From: VAZQ01 sp963840535
GTDB lineage: Bacteria > Pseudomonadota > Alphaproteobacteria > Rhizobiales > Xanthobacteraceae
NCBI GenBank assembly: GCA_963840535.1
Contig: CAWIZJ010000043.1
Span: forward strand, 372,001 to 436,000
Direction of reading: 5' to 3'
DNA: 64,000 nt
The notes below the pieces were generated by a model. The model worked only from the letters and a program-made list of their open reading frames with translations. It was not told where the DNA came from and made no database searches. Below are positions 26,245-35,995 of this stretch, piece after piece. Position 1 is the first letter of the stretch. Every line of letters starts with the position of its first letter. The position numbers were made by a program, and so were the translations under genes.

Positions 26245-26520
26245 TTTTCGCTTGGCCGATATCGTAGTCAATCCTTCGAGATAGTGGTCGAGGTCGGCCG
26301 GGGCGACTTCCGTGAATTCGCCCCGTTCAAGTGCGTCGACGCCCGCCTTGACCTGCATGCGCAACGACTTGAGCTTGAGCGCGTCTTCGCGCCGACGCTG
26401 CCGGAGAGCACGCAGCGCATCCCGCACGGCCTCGCTTGCGTTCTGGTATTCGCCCGATTTCACCGCCTTCTCGATGAAAGCGTCCTGTTCGGGCGTGAGG
26501 CTGACATTACGAGTTGGCAT
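26239..26520 (-). CDS. parD: ParD-family antitoxin without visible ParE
   Basis: 93 aa. Ribbon-helix-helix start MPTRNVSLTPEQDAFIEKAV followed by GEYQNASEAVRDALRALRQR, the classic ParD pattern; the C-terminal part normally wraps the ParE toxin. ATG at 26520 with AGGAG 8 nt upstream. In parDE operons parE follows parD at once, but here the sequence downstream is the end of the SDR gene on the other strand, so the toxin has been lost or never present. ParD represses its own promoter; a perfect palindrome lies upstream at 26561-26575. Confidence 0.8.
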   Translation of the reverse strand: MPTRNVSLTPEQDAFIEKAVKSGEYQNASEAVRDALRALRQRRREDALKLKSLRMQVKAGVDALERGEFTEVAPADLDHYLEGLTTISAKRKR

Positions 26521-26560
26521 ATCGATTTCTCCTCGGATTGTGCCCGAACCATAGCACCTG

Positions 26561-26575
26561 TGGCAAAATTTGCCA
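26561..26575. promoter_or_regulatory. Palindrome upstream of parD, candidate operator
   Basis: TGGCAAA-A-TTTGCCA, a perfect 7-1-7 palindrome 40-55 bp upstream of the parD ATG, in the likely promoter region. RHH antitoxins bind short inverted repeats at such positions. Assignment by position and symmetry only. Confidence 0.4.
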
Positions 26576-26823
26576 ACACAGCCGATCCGCACGACGGCGC
26601 ATACATTGCGGCAAAAAAAGTAGGGCAACCATGTCCCATCGTCTCGTCCGGACTAACGCCGGGGCGATCCGTCGGCGCTCATCTCCTGGAGGCGAGGCAG
26701 CCCGGACCTTCGTTCGATCGCTCAATGGTATCGCCCACCTGCGCCGGCTGGTGTAGCATGACCACCGTGCCTGTCCCGTGCGCGTCCGCGCCTCGCCGGC
26801 ATTCGGAAAAAGAGAGAGCCGCC

Positions 26824-27816
26824 ATGAAGCTTCCGCGTCGACAATTCCTGCAGTCTGGCGGCGGGCGCCGCCGCGCTCCCGGCCGTCTCGCGGATCGCGA
26901 GCGCGCAGACCTATCCGACCCGCACCATCACGCTCATCGTGCCGTTCCCGCCCGGCGGCAGCACGGACGTCGCCGCCCGCATCGCCGCCGACCACATGTC
27001 GCGCACGCTCGGCCAGCAGATCATCGTGCAGAACGTCTCGGGCGCCGGCGGCACCACCGGCTCGACCAGGGCGATGCGGGCCGATCCCGACGGCTACACC
27101 ATCCTGATGGGCCAGATGGGAACGCACGCCGCCTCGGTCGCGCTCTATCCCAACCTCGCATACAAGCCCGATGTCGACTTCGAGCCGATCGGAATGGTCA
27201 CGGCGTTTCCGTTGATCATCGCGGCAAGGAAGGACTTTCCGCCGCAGGACCTCAAGGAGTTCGTGGCCTATGTGAAGGCGAACTACGGCAAGCTCAACCA
27301 GGCGCATGCCGGCGTGGGCTCGATCTTCTTCACCACCTGCCTGCTGCTCAACTCGATCCTCGACGTGAAGCCGACGCTGGTGCCCTTCAACGGCGGAGCC
27401 CCGGCGATGAACGCGCTGGTGGCCGGCCAGGTCGACTACATGTGCGCCGATATCGTCACCGGCGGCCCGCAGCTCGAGCCCGGCAAGATCAAGGTTACGC
27501 AATCGCCTCGGCGCAACGCAACCCGGTGATGCCGAACGTGCCCACCACCACGGAAGCCGGGCTGTCCGCATTCCAGGCGTCGGCCTGGAACGGCTTGTTC
27601 GCTCCCAAGGGCACGCCGAAGCCGATCCTCGACCGGCTGGTCGACGCGCTCGACAAGGCGCTCGACGACGACGGCACGCGCAAGCGCATGCTGGTGCTCG
27701 GCAGCGACATTCCCGACCAGACGAGGCGCGGCCCGCAGGCGCTGCTGGCGCTGGTGCGGAGCGAGATCGCGCGCTGGACCCCGATCATCCAGAATGCGAA
27801 CGTCAAGCTGGATTAG
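26824..27816 (+). pseudogene. Bug/TctC-family solute-binding protein, frameshifted
   Basis: About 330 aa. ATG 26824 gives MKLPRRQFLQ, a Tat-like leader, then frame changes near 26862. The mature frame reads VPFPPGGSTDVAARIAADHM, GAGGTTGSTRAMRADPDGYT, FEPIGMVTAFPLIIAARKDF and VPFNGGAPAMNALVAGQVDY; a second change near 27500 restores the last part PNVPTTTEAGLSAFQASAWN, GLFAPKGTPKPILDRL and stop at 27816. All Bug signature blocks are present, so decay, if real, is recent. It converges with the next gene with 5 bp between the stops. Confidence 0.75.
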
Positions 27817-27821
27817 CCGCG

Positions 27822-28806
27822 CTACTCGATGACCTCGTCGGCGCGGGAGAGCAGCTCCGGCGCCACCGGATGGCCGATCGCCCTGGCGGCCTTCAGATTG
27901 AACACCAGCTGCAATCGCGTGGGGAGCTGAACGGGCAAGTCCGCCGGCTTCGCACCTTTCAGGATCTGGTCCACGTAGGTCGCGGCTTGCCGGCAATGGT
28001 CGGCAAAGCTCGGACCGTAGGATACGAGAAAGCCTGCCTCCACGTACTCGCGAATCGGGACCAAGGTCGGCAAGCCGGCCTTGGTGGGTGAGCTCCGCGA
28101 GCTGCGCACGGTTGGGAAACGTCACGGGGCTCGACAGAACGAAGAGCGCCTCTGCGCGCTCGCCCGCCATCGCGCCGAACGCGCCCGCGAGATCCTCGGG
28201 GGCGCGGATCTCGGCGGGAAGCAGCGTCAGGCCGAGCATGCGGCCGGCCATGCCGGCCTCGTTCAGCTCCAGCTTGTTGAAGGGATTGTCCGGATTCCAG
28301 AGGATGGCCACGCGTGACGCCGCGGGGACCACCTCCTTGAGCAGCTGGATGCGTTTCGCCGCCAGCTCCACCTCGGCCAGCGTGAGACCGGTGAGGTTGC
28401 CACCGGGGCGCGCGAGGCTCTTGACCAGGCCTGCCGCAACCGGGTCGCCGCCGCCGACGAAGACGATCGGGATCGTGCTCGTCGCCTTCGCGGCGGCGAG
28501 CGCCTGCGGCGGACCGATGGCGAAGATGACGTCGACGCCGAGGCGGACCAGCTCGGCGGCGAGCTGCGGGAGACGCTCCACGCGCCCTTCCGCATAGCGG
28601 CGCTCGATGAATACGTTTTCCCCTTCGACGTAACCGAGCTTGCGCAGGCCTTGCTGGAAAGCCGCGAGCAGATCGGGGCTGCTCGAGGGCGAGCCGGACT
28701 CGAGGTGCCCGATCTTGAAGGTCCGCCTCGCCTGCTGCGCGCGCGTTGGGAGCGGCCATGTTGCCGCCGCGGCACCGAGAAAGGCGATGAGCTCGCGCCG
28801 TCGCAT
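27822..28806 (-). pseudogene. PF04392-type ABC substrate-binding protein, one frameshift
   Basis: About 328 aa. Tat-type leader MRRRELIAFLGAAAATWPLP from ATG 28806, then FKIGHLESGSPSSSPDLLAA, LRKLGYVEGENVFIERRYAE, PIVFVGGGDPVAAGLVKSLA and RPGGNLTGLTLAEVELAAKR. After a frameshift near 28090: FLVSYGPSFADHCRQAATYV, DQILKGAKPADLPVQLPTRL and the family end SRADEVIE. This large rhizobial family is thought to bind small organic compounds for ABC uptake; partner permeases are rarely adjacent and none is here. Confidence 0.75.
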
Positions 28807-29024
28807 GTTAGCCTCCCCACCCCGGGATCGGGGGATCACGGCCAAAACCGTAGCATCGTGCCGATCACGTCGCCATGGGTCGCCGACCCCACGTCCGGCT
28901 AGCGCGCATGCGCAAGCCGCGTGACGAACAACATGATCTCCGGTCGCTCACAAGGTCACGTTCCTGGCCTGGCGAACGTGTGGTAGCATGCGCGTGCCAC
29001 CGGAGTGACAGCAAGGGTGAAAAT

Positions 29025-30620
29025 ATGAACCGTGCAAAAACAATCGTGATTGCAACGGTAGCGGTGCTCGCCGCTGCGCCGCTTGGCGCGATACCGGCCA
29101 ACGCACAGCAGAGCCCCAATATTGTTTTCGTCTGGGGCGACGACATCGGTCTGTTCAACATCAGCGCCTACAACAACGGCATGATGGGCTACAGCACGCC
29201 CAACATCGACCGCATCGCCAAGGAAGGCGCGCTCTTCACGGATTACTACGGACAGCAGAGCTGCACGGCCGGACGTGCTGCTTTCATCACCGGCCAGTCA
29301 CCCATTCGCACCGGCCTGACCAAGGTTGGTCTCCCGGGTGCACCGGAAGGAATGACCGACAAGGACCCGACGATCGCTACCTTGCTCAAGGCCAAGGGTT
29401 ACATGACCGGTCAGTTCGGCAAGAATCATCTCGGCGACCGCAACGAGCATCTGCCGACGCTGCATGGCTTCGATGAATTCTTCGGCAACCTCTATCACCT
29501 CAACGCCGAGGAGGAGCCGGAAAACGTCGACTACCCGAAGGATCCGGCCTTCAAGGCGAAGTTCGGCCCGCGCGGCGTCCTGAAATGCGTTGCGACGGCG
29601 ACCGAGACTCCGACAGAGGATCCGCGGTTCGGCAAGTGGGGCAGGCAGAAGTGCGAGGATACCGGGCCGCTGACCAGGAAGCGCATGGAGACGGCGGACG
29701 AGGAATTCCTCAACGCGTCGCTCGATTTCATCGACCGCGCGAACCGGGACAGGAAGCCGTTCATGCTGTGGTTCAATTCGACCCGCATGCACATCTGGAC
29801 GCACCTGAAGAAGGAGTCCGAGGGCAAGACCGGTCTCGGCATCTATCCCGACGGCATGGTGGAGCATGACGGCCATGTCGGCCAGTTGCTGAAGAAGCTC
29901 GACGATCTCGGCATCGCCAACAACACGATCGTCGTCTATACGACCGACAACGGCGCCGAGGCGATGAGCTGGCCGGACGGCGGCACGCCGATGCACCGCG
30001 GCGAGAAGAACACCAACTGGGAGGGCGGCTATCGCGTCCCTGCCATGGTGCGCTGGCCGGGGCTGGTCAGACCCGGCACCGTGATCAACGACATCTTTGC
30101 GCACGAGGACTGGCTGACCACGGTGATGGCCGCGGTGGGCGAGCCCCAGATGGCGGACAAGCTGAAGAAGGGCGAGACCATCGGGGGGAAGACCTACAAG
30201 GCGCACCTCGACGGCTACGACCAGCGCGAGCTGCTCGCCAAGGGCAACGGCAATGGCAAGCGCAAGGAGTTCATCTACTTTACCGACGACGGCAACGTGG
30301 CTGCGCTGCGCTATAATCAATGGAAGATGGTGTTCATGGAACAGCGCAAGCACGGGTTCGACGTGTGGCAGGAGCCATTCGTTACGCTACGTCTCCCCAA
30401 GCTCTTCAACCTGCGGACGGATCCGTTCGAGCGCGCCGATCATGAAGGGATCGGATACTCGACCTGGCGCATCGATCGGGCCTTCCTCATCGCTCCGGCG
30501 GCGGGCTACGTGGGGCAATGGCTGCAGAGCTTCAGGGAGTTTCCCCCGCGCCAGAAGCCGGGCTCGTTCAACCTGAGCCACGTGATGGAAAAGCTGTCGA
30601 GCCCAAGGGGCAGCAACTGA
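29025..30620 (+). CDS. Exported arylsulfatase (type I sulfatase)
   Basis: 531 aa with signal peptide (ends PANAQ, about residue 28). Metal ligands Asp39-Asp40 in VWGDDIG; the residue to be converted to formylglycine is Cys80 in C-T-A-G-R, the C-x-A-x-R variant of the usual C-x-P-x-R; TTDNGAEAMSW supplies further metal ligands; KNTNWEGGYRVPAMVRWPG is typical of the family. It hydrolyses sulfate esters in the periplasm and probably serves sulfur scavenging or breakdown of sulfated organics. Start fixed by AAGGGTGA before the ATG at 29025. A formylglycine-generating enzyme is not in the window. Intact, unlike both neighbours. Confidence 0.85.
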   Translation: MNRAKTIVIATVAVLAAAPLGAIPANAQQSPNIVFVWGDDIGLFNISAYNNGMMGYSTPNIDRIAKEGALFTDYYGQQSCTAGRAAFITGQSPIRTGLTKVGLPGAPEGMTDKDPTIATLLKAKGYMTGQFGKNHLGDRNEHLPTLHGFDEFFGNLYHLNAEEEPENVDYPKDPAFKAKFGPRGVLKCVATATETPTEDPRFGKWGRQKCEDTGPLTRKRMETADEEFLNASLDFIDRANRDRKPFMLWFNSTRMHIWTHLKKESEGKTGLGIYPDGMVEHDGHVGQLLKKLDDLGIANNTIVVYTTDNGAEAMSWPDGGTPMHRGEKNTNWEGGYRVPAMVRWPGLVRPGTVINDIFAHEDWLTTVMAAVGEPQMADKLKKGETIGGKTYKAHLDGYDQRELLAKGNGNGKRKEFIYFTDDGNVAALRYNQWKMVFMEQRKHGFDVWQEPFVTLRLPKLFNLRTDPFERADHEGIGYSTWRIDRAFLIAPAAGYVGQWLQSFREFPPRQKPGSFNLSHVMEKLSSPRGSN

Positions 30621-30637
30621 TGCCGGCTCCCGAGTGA

Positions 30638-31697
30638 TCAGGCGCTGCGCCCGAGCACGTTGCCGAGGTCGTGATAGATGGTGTGCAGGTGCTGCGCCGC
30701 ACCGTCCACCGAGCCCATCTCGATCACGAAGCCGTCGCCGATCACGCGATAGCCGAACGCCCGCTCCGGCGTGTTGGGGCCGTACCAGGCGAAATGCACG
30801 GCGTCGCGATCGCCGCTCGCCACGCGCGAGCGCTGCGCCGCGGCGAGCGCGGGCGACAGGTGATCGACCGCGTAGGTTTCGATCAGCTGCCACAACAGGT
30901 CGCGCTGCGGCGAGGACAGCGCGGCGGCGGCGATCCCGACCTTCTTCGCGTTGGCACGCTCGCGCCCGGCATAGGACAGGATGTTTCGCATCGCGCTGTC
31001 GGACACCCGCCCCTGCGCCTGCAGCGGCGGCGCGAGGTCGCCGACGAGGCGGCGCGCCAGCGCCTCCTCGTCCTTGAGCGTGACCAGGCCGGCGTGCCGT
31101 CCGGCGGTGACACGATTGGGGTTGGCCGAGAACGAGGACGGCGTGACCGCAACGATGGTGCCGTCGTGCACGGCGACCGACTGGGTCAGATGGTGACCTT
31201 CGAGGCGGAAGCCCCAGCTGCCGGTCTCGGCCGGCGTGCCGAAGAAGGCGAAGGAGAACCGTTCCGAGGAGCGCTCGCCGGCGCCGTCGCCGCGCGCCGC
31301 CAGCACATCCTGCAGCGTCATGACGTTCCTGGTCTTCTCGACACCGCGCGGCGACAGCAAGGCCGCGAGCAGATCCCACGCGGCGGCCTTCTGGGCGGCA
31401 TTCATCTGCTCGAGCCGCAAACCCGGCTTGATGTAGCCGCCGACGCCGAAATAATTCCAGCCGTTCCATTCCGGCCCGTTCAACGCAAACGAGGCGGCCT
31501 TGCGCTGGTCGTCCGCGAGGCTCGCGAGCAGCCGGCGCGAGCCGGCGAGAAGATCCGCGCTCGGCGCGAGGCCGGCGGCATGCGGACGCAGCGGCCCCAG
31601 GCAGGGCGGCAAGCCCGACGAGCGCGGTGCCGCCGAGCACGACGCTGCGGCGATCGGGCCGTGCGGCATGGAAGCTCGAAAGATGTGACTTGGGCAT
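30638..31697 (-). pseudogene. DUF3500 protein with Tat-like leader, one frameshift
   Basis: About 352 aa. ATG 31697 starts MPKSHLSSFHAARPDRRSVV and LGGTALVGLAALPG, a twin-arginine-like leader. After a frameshift near 31597 the protein continues RRLLASLADDQRKAASFALN, WNYFGVGGYIKPGLRLEQMN, FAFFGTPAETGSWGFRLEGH and ends FVIEMGSVDGAAQHLHTIYH-DLGNVL. This is the DUF3500 family, exported proteins of unknown function. Tail to tail with the sulfatase gene, 17 bp between stops. Confidence 0.65.
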
Positions 31698-31839
31698 AAG
31701 CGCCTCCATCGCTGCGCCGGCGCGGGCGCACCAGCATTGTGCGCCGGAAACGCGACCGACCCGGTACGCCGCCGAAGCGTTTCACGCGAACGTGATGGCG
31801 GCGGGAGCGCGCGATCGGCGGATCACAGCAAGCCGCGGC

Positions 31840-31971
31840 GCCCTCGACCGAGGGCGTGCTCTGGCCCAAGAACCCGATGGTCGGCAACTTGGCCGGCTGT
31901 TGCGCGCGCGCCGCGAGCGGCCACGCGGCCGCCGCGCCACCGAGCGCAGCGAGAAATTCGCGCCGTCTCAT
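31840..31971 (-). pseudogene. N-terminal fragment of a PF04392-type binding protein
   Basis: From ATG 31971: MRRREFLAALGGAAAAWPLA, ARAQQPAKLPTIGFLGQSTP. Homology to the family stops at about residue 44; the following codons are Arg-rich and unrelated. A fossil of the same family as the frameshifted copy that starts only 154 bp away on the other strand. Confidence 0.7.
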
Positions 31972-32124
31972 ATCGGGAAGCATAAGTCTTCCGCTTTCGG
32001 GTGGAAAGCGATCGAACGTCGTTCGAGGTCGGCAAAGCAGTTCCCCTCGAGACCAGCGGCCATGCCGTGATTCAAACCTCCGAGAGTGCTATAGTCCAAC
32101 GGTTAGGGTGCCTGGGGTGGACAC

Positions 32125-33117
32125 GTGACACGACGCGAATTTCTCGGCGTGCTCGGCGGCGCGGCAGCCGCATGGCCGCTCGCGGCGCGCGCGCAGCAGC
32201 CCGGCGGAATGCGGCGCATCGGCGTGCTCATGGCCGTTGCCGAGGACGATCCGGAAACGAAGTCGCGCCTCGCAGCGTTCCGCCAGGGACTGGAACGACG
32301 CGGATGGTCGGAGGGTCGCAATGTCCACCTCGATTATCGCTTCACGGCCGCCAGGTCGGAGCGCATTCCGGCGTTCGCCAAGGAGCTTGTCGGCCTGCAG
32401 CCCGACGTGATCCTCGCACATTCGACCGGGGCCACCGCCGGGTTGCAGCGGGAGAGCCGCACGATCCCGATCGTATTCGTCAACGTCTCCGATCCGATTG
32501 GCACAGGCTTCATTGCGAGCATGGCGCGGCCGGGCGGCAATCTCACCGGCGTGCTCCACCTCGAGGCCAGCATTGTCGGCAAGTGGCTGGCGATGCTCAA
32601 GGAGATTGCGCCGCACCTTGCTCGCGCTGCGCTGATGGGGAACCGCAAGACGACCGCCTTTGACTACTTCCTGCAATCCGCACAAGCCCTATCCCCGTCG
32701 CTCGCGGTCGAACTGGTGCCCAGTCACGTCGAGAACCGCCGCCGACATCGAGCGGGCGATGGAAATCGTTGGCGCGCGTGCCCGATAGCGGCCTGATCTT
32801 CCCGCCGGATGCGATGACCATCGTCCAATCGCGATCTCGTCATCGCGCTGGCGGCCCGGCATCGCCTGCCGGCAGTCTATGCGCTCCAACTCTACGTCGC
32901 GGCCGGGGGTCTCATGTCCTACGGGACCGATCAGAACGAGATGTTTCGGCTGGCGGCGTCCTATGTCGACCGCATCCTGCGTGGCGACAAGCCGATCGAC
33001 CTGCCGGTGCAGGCGCCGACGAAGTTCGAAACGGCCGTCAATCTCAAGACTGCCAAGGCCCTCGGCCTGACCGTGCCGCCCGGCCTGCTGGTGGCTGCCG
33101 ACGAGGTGATCGAATAG
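32125..33117 (+). pseudogene. PF04392-type ABC substrate-binding protein, two frameshifts
   Basis: About 328 aa. GTG at 32125 gives the leader (M)TRREFLGVLGGAAAAWPLAA, then RRIGVLMAVAEDDPETKSRL, GRNVHLDYRFTAARSERIPA and FVNVSDPIGTGFIASMARPG. Frames change near 32735 and 32830; the end reads AAGGLMSYGTDQNEMFRLAA, SYVDRILRGDKPIDLPVQAP and VAADEVIE, stop at 33117. Same family as the copies at 27822, 34751 and 38894. No partner transporter genes. Confidence 0.75.
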
Positions 33118-33174
33118 AGATGCTGCTCCTGCGCCGAAAGCCATGCCAGGGGCGTCGATTGCGTGCGAGTTTTT

Positions 33175-34392
33175 TCAACGTTGCGCTTGAACGCTGCTCA
33201 CCTTCGACGATTTTGCCGGGTTTGCGCGTATCGTCGCGCCGGGATCGTTGCGCACACCGAACTGACGCTTTTTTGCTTCCAATCCCGCCTCTTGCGCATT
33301 CTTCGTTTGCAATCCTGCCTTTTGCACACTAGTCCGGCCGCGCTTGTCGGCATATTCCTTGCCATCGATCGGCGCGACATGCGGCGGGTCTCGATCGAGA
33401 TACGGGCGCCCGATCCCGAGCTCCTTCTCGTGCGCATCGATCCACTTCCACAGCTCTTGGCTCGAGGCGTATCGCTCCATACGGGTCTCGCCCTTGAGGC
33501 TCACGAGATCGGCCGCAAGCCCGTGGCCGTAGCCGCCGCGGCGACTCCCGCCATGGTATGAGCTGTCGCTCGCAGCCTTGTTGCCGCTTGCGATCGATTG
33601 CCGGTAATCATCACGGAATGCGCTGGTTATGCCCGGCACGAGCCCGGCGTCGTCCATGGCGCGAAGCGCGTGGTAGAGCTTCAGCTTGAAGCTACGATCC
33701 ATGCCTCCGATCACGTAATCCTTGAGCGACATGCCGGCTTTTTGTGCCGCTATCGGATCCTTCCACGTGAAGTCCCCGACGACGTACTTGGTAATAGTTT
33801 TGGTGACTGTTCGCGTTTTGCCCTCCTTCTTGACTGTTGTCTTGATTTGCTCTGTTACCTTGTTCGTGTCGAACTTGGGCGTTCGTTCGTATAGGGACCA
33901 GAGGTACTCGTCGATGCAGATTTCGGCCACCAGGCATTCGTCGGGAGCTTCAACCGGGTGCGCGACTGCTTTCGGGTATTCCTTCACCTCCTTCAACGTG
34001 GACAGGGACGTGAGCTGCACGCGCGTTTCGGGCGCCGACTCGGGCAAAGGGGCCTCGAAGTCGGGCACCTCGGCGGCGGGTGGGTCTGGATCATCCATCG
34101 CCCCCTGACCAACGGACATGGCCGCGGGTGCAACCGCAGGCTCGGCCAGCTTGAGATGGGACATCGCCACGGCGGCTACGGAGGCCATTACGCTCGCTAG
34201 TGGTGCGTAAAGGGGCCTCCCGGCCTCAGCGCTCAAAGACGTTGCGCCGCGTGCCGGCCCGCGGTCCCCAATCGGCGCTGCGGCAATCTCCATGCCCGAC
34301 GAATCGAAGATGCCGACCTCGGCAGCGCCCAAACCGGCGAGAGCAACCGTTCCGCACAATACCACTGATGCCACAAACTCCCGCGGTCTCAT
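33175..34392 (-). CDS. Exported D-Ala-D-Ala carboxypeptidase-like (peptidase M15-type) protein
   Basis: 405 aa from ATG 34392. An N-terminal membrane segment (EFVASVVLCGTVALAGLGAA) is followed by a Pro/Ala-rich linker to about residue 150 and a C-terminal domain with ITSAFRDDYRQSIASGNKAA, YHGGSRRGGYGHGLAADLVS and DRDPPHVAPIDGKEYADKRG. The S-x-H...D and PPHV elements are those of M15 zinc carboxypeptidases that trim peptidoglycan stem peptides in the periplasm, though the spacing between the first histidine and the aspartate is longer than usual. The last about 50 residues are basic with QKAGLQTKNAQEAGLEAKKR repeats. Intact. Confidence 0.65.
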   Translation of the reverse strand: MRPREFVASVVLCGTVALAGLGAAEVGIFDSSGMEIAAAPIGDRGPARGATSLSAEAGRPLYAPLASVMASVAAVAMSHLKLAEPAVAPAAMSVGQGAMDDPDPPAAEVPDFEAPLPESAPETRVQLTSLSTLKEVKEYPKAVAHPVEAPDECLVAEICIDEYLWSLYERTPKFDTNKVTEQIKTTVKKEGKTRTVTKTITKYVVGDFTWKDPIAAQKAGMSLKDYVIGGMDRSFKLKLYHALRAMDDAGLVPGITSAFRDDYRQSIASGNKAASDSSYHGGSRRGGYGHGLAADLVSLKGETRMERYASSQELWKWIDAHEKELGIGRPYLDRDPPHVAPIDGKEYADKRGRTSVQKAGLQTKNAQEAGLEAKKRQFGVRNDPGATIRANPAKSSKVSSVQAQR

Positions 34393-34750
34393 CCCCCTCT
34401 CCGCGCTCCATCTAAGACGGGCCGCATAGCCCAGCACACGATAGGGTCGATTGTTGGATCACGAACCCTTCGTGCAGGATAATAAAGCTGCGGGTACTCA
34501 TTTTTCCGAAACGTGTTGCCCAAGTACAACGCGGGTCGATGGTGAAGACGATGCAAAAAACAATGCAATGCTCGAAGCGATCATTGCCGAGAATGGCGCG
34601 GCTGCCGGCGTAAGGATTGGTTACCGTCACACTCGCTCGTCACCAGCCCACAAGCTGTCATAGGCTGGATTGAAATCCCGCAGCGCAGCAGTCTCCTGCC
34701 GTGTCGAGGTATGCTATCCTTTCGGTTGGAAGTACGGGAGGAACCGGGCA
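34393..34750. other. Intergenic stretch between divergent genes, no supported gene
   Basis: Separates the M15-type gene (leftward) and an ABC binding-protein gene (rightward), so it should hold two promoters, but I see no convincing -35/-10 pair. A 70-codon frame at 34451-34663 lacks a ribosome site and any recognisable feature. Confidence 0.4.
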
Positions 34751-35740
34751 GTGAATCGGCGCTCGCTCATCACGCTGCTTGGAGGTGCGGCCGCGGCTTG
34801 GCCGCTCGGGGGGCGCGCGCAGCAGCAGCGCAAGATCTGGCGTGTCGGGTTCCTTGCAATACCTGTGCGACCCGCGGTTCTCGAGTCCAGTAGATATGGT
34901 GCATTTGCGCGGGGTATGCGCGAGCTCGGTTATGTCGAGGGCGGCAATCTGGCAGTCGACTACCGGTTTGCAGAGGGCAAGGCGGAGCACCTTTCAAACC
35001 TTGTGGCCGACTTGTTAAAGCTGAAACCGGATGTTCTTGTGGTCGCTGGGACCCCGGCAATCAGAGCGGCGCAAGAAGCAACTACCAGCATTCCCATAGT
35101 CATGGGAACGGCGAGCGATCCAATCGGAAGCGGGTTCGTCCAAAGTCTCGCGCGGCCCGGAGGCAATATAACGGGTCTCTCGAACCTGAGTACCGATCTT
35201 AGCCCCAAACTGATGGAGATGCTGCGCAGTATCGGCCCGAAACTTTTCCGTGTCGCTATCCTGGTGAATCCTACCAATCAGTCCCACGCCCCGGTCGTGG
35301 CGAGCCTCCGGGTCGCGGCGCAGGAAGTCAACCTGGAGATCACGACCGTTGAGGCGGCAACTCCGCAGGAAATCGAGAGTGTCTTCTCGAGTATGATCCG
35401 GCAGAGCGCCGGGGCGGTCATCGTTGCGGCTGATGCATTTTTCATCCAACAGGGACAGCAGATCGCTGACCTTGCACGCAAACACCGGATGCCGTCGGTG
35501 TTCCCGTTCCGCGAGCAAGTGGACGCTGGTGGTTTGATGAGCTATGGCCAGCACCTCGCAGACAATTTTCGCCGGGCAGCGACGTACGTAGACAAGATTT
35601 TCAAAGGCGCCAAACCGGCCGACTTGCCGGTTGAGCAATCCACCAAACTCGAGTTGGTCATCAACCTCCGAACAGCCGCGGCGCTTGGCTTGACCGTGCC
35701 CCCTGAGCTGCTGGTGCTTGCTACCGAGCTAATCGAATGA
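34751..35740 (+). CDS. PF04392-type ABC substrate-binding protein (intact)
   Basis: 329 aa, the only complete, unbroken member of this family in the window. GTG at 34751 follows GGGAGG by 9 nt. Leader (M)NRRSLITLLGGAAAAWPLGG then RAQQ; IWRVGFLAIPVRPAVLESS; YVEGGNLAVDYRFAEGKAEH; ARPGGNITGLSNLSTDLSPK; GGLMSYGQHLADNFRRAATY; VDKIFKGAKPADLPVEQSTK; end LLVLATELIE. Presumed periplasmic binding protein for small organic solutes, exported through Tat or Sec. The stop overlaps the start of a second, truncated copy, so a tandem pair once existed. Confidence 0.85.
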   Translation: MNRRSLITLLGGAAAAWPLGGRAQQQRKIWRVGFLAIPVRPAVLESSRYGAFARGMRELGYVEGGNLAVDYRFAEGKAEHLSNLVADLLKLKPDVLVVAGTPAIRAAQEATTSIPIVMGTASDPIGSGFVQSLARPGGNITGLSNLSTDLSPKLMEMLRSIGPKLFRVAILVNPTNQSHAPVVASLRVAAQEVNLEITTVEAATPQEIESVFSSMIRQSAGAVIVAADAFFIQQGQQIADLARKHRMPSVFPFREQVDAGGLMSYGQHLADNFRRAATYVDKIFKGAKPADLPVEQSTKLELVINLRTAAALGLTVPPELLVLATELIE

Positions 35741-35832
35741 TGAAACGCCGCGAGTTCATCACGCTCTTCGGCGGTGCATGCGTCCGTTGTTGGCACGGGG
35801 CTGCCGTCCCGGAATGTCCGCCGTCACGGTGA
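35740..35832 (+). pseudogene. Truncated second binding-protein gene, leader only
   Basis: ATG at 35740, overlapping the previous stop, gives MKRREFITLFGGACVRCWHG and stops after 30 codons. The leader has the family pattern but loses it after GGA, and the body is absent. The break lies about 75 bp before the 3-prime end of the group II intron. Confidence 0.7.
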
Positions 35833-35950
35833 TCGGGTAGAGTCGAGATGTGGCGCGGTGGCTGTAGGCTGAACGTATCTGTTGCCGCCTCTTTCGTCTG
35901 GCGGTGCCTTAGTGGTTCAGCCATGGCTCCGTTTCCACACCCCGCTCATC

Positions 35951-35983
35951 GAACCGGACATGCAGATCTCCCGCATCCGGCTC
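35951..35983 (-). ncRNA. Group II intron domain V
   Basis: Minus-strand hairpin GAGCCGGATGCGGGAG, loop, CTGCATGTCCGGTTC: the 33-nt catalytic hairpin with a two-part stem (GAGCCGGA pairing with TCCGGTTC). Conserved in all self-splicing group II introns. Its intact pairing suggests the ribozyme could still be active. Confidence 0.75.
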
Positions 35984-35995
35984 TCGGACAAGACT

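Noticed and set aside
26245..27816. Apparent 882-aa protein joining the SDR to a Bug protein
   Set aside because: The middle part is the antisense of parD and out-of-frame sequence. The SDR and Bug genes are separate families with their own start regions.
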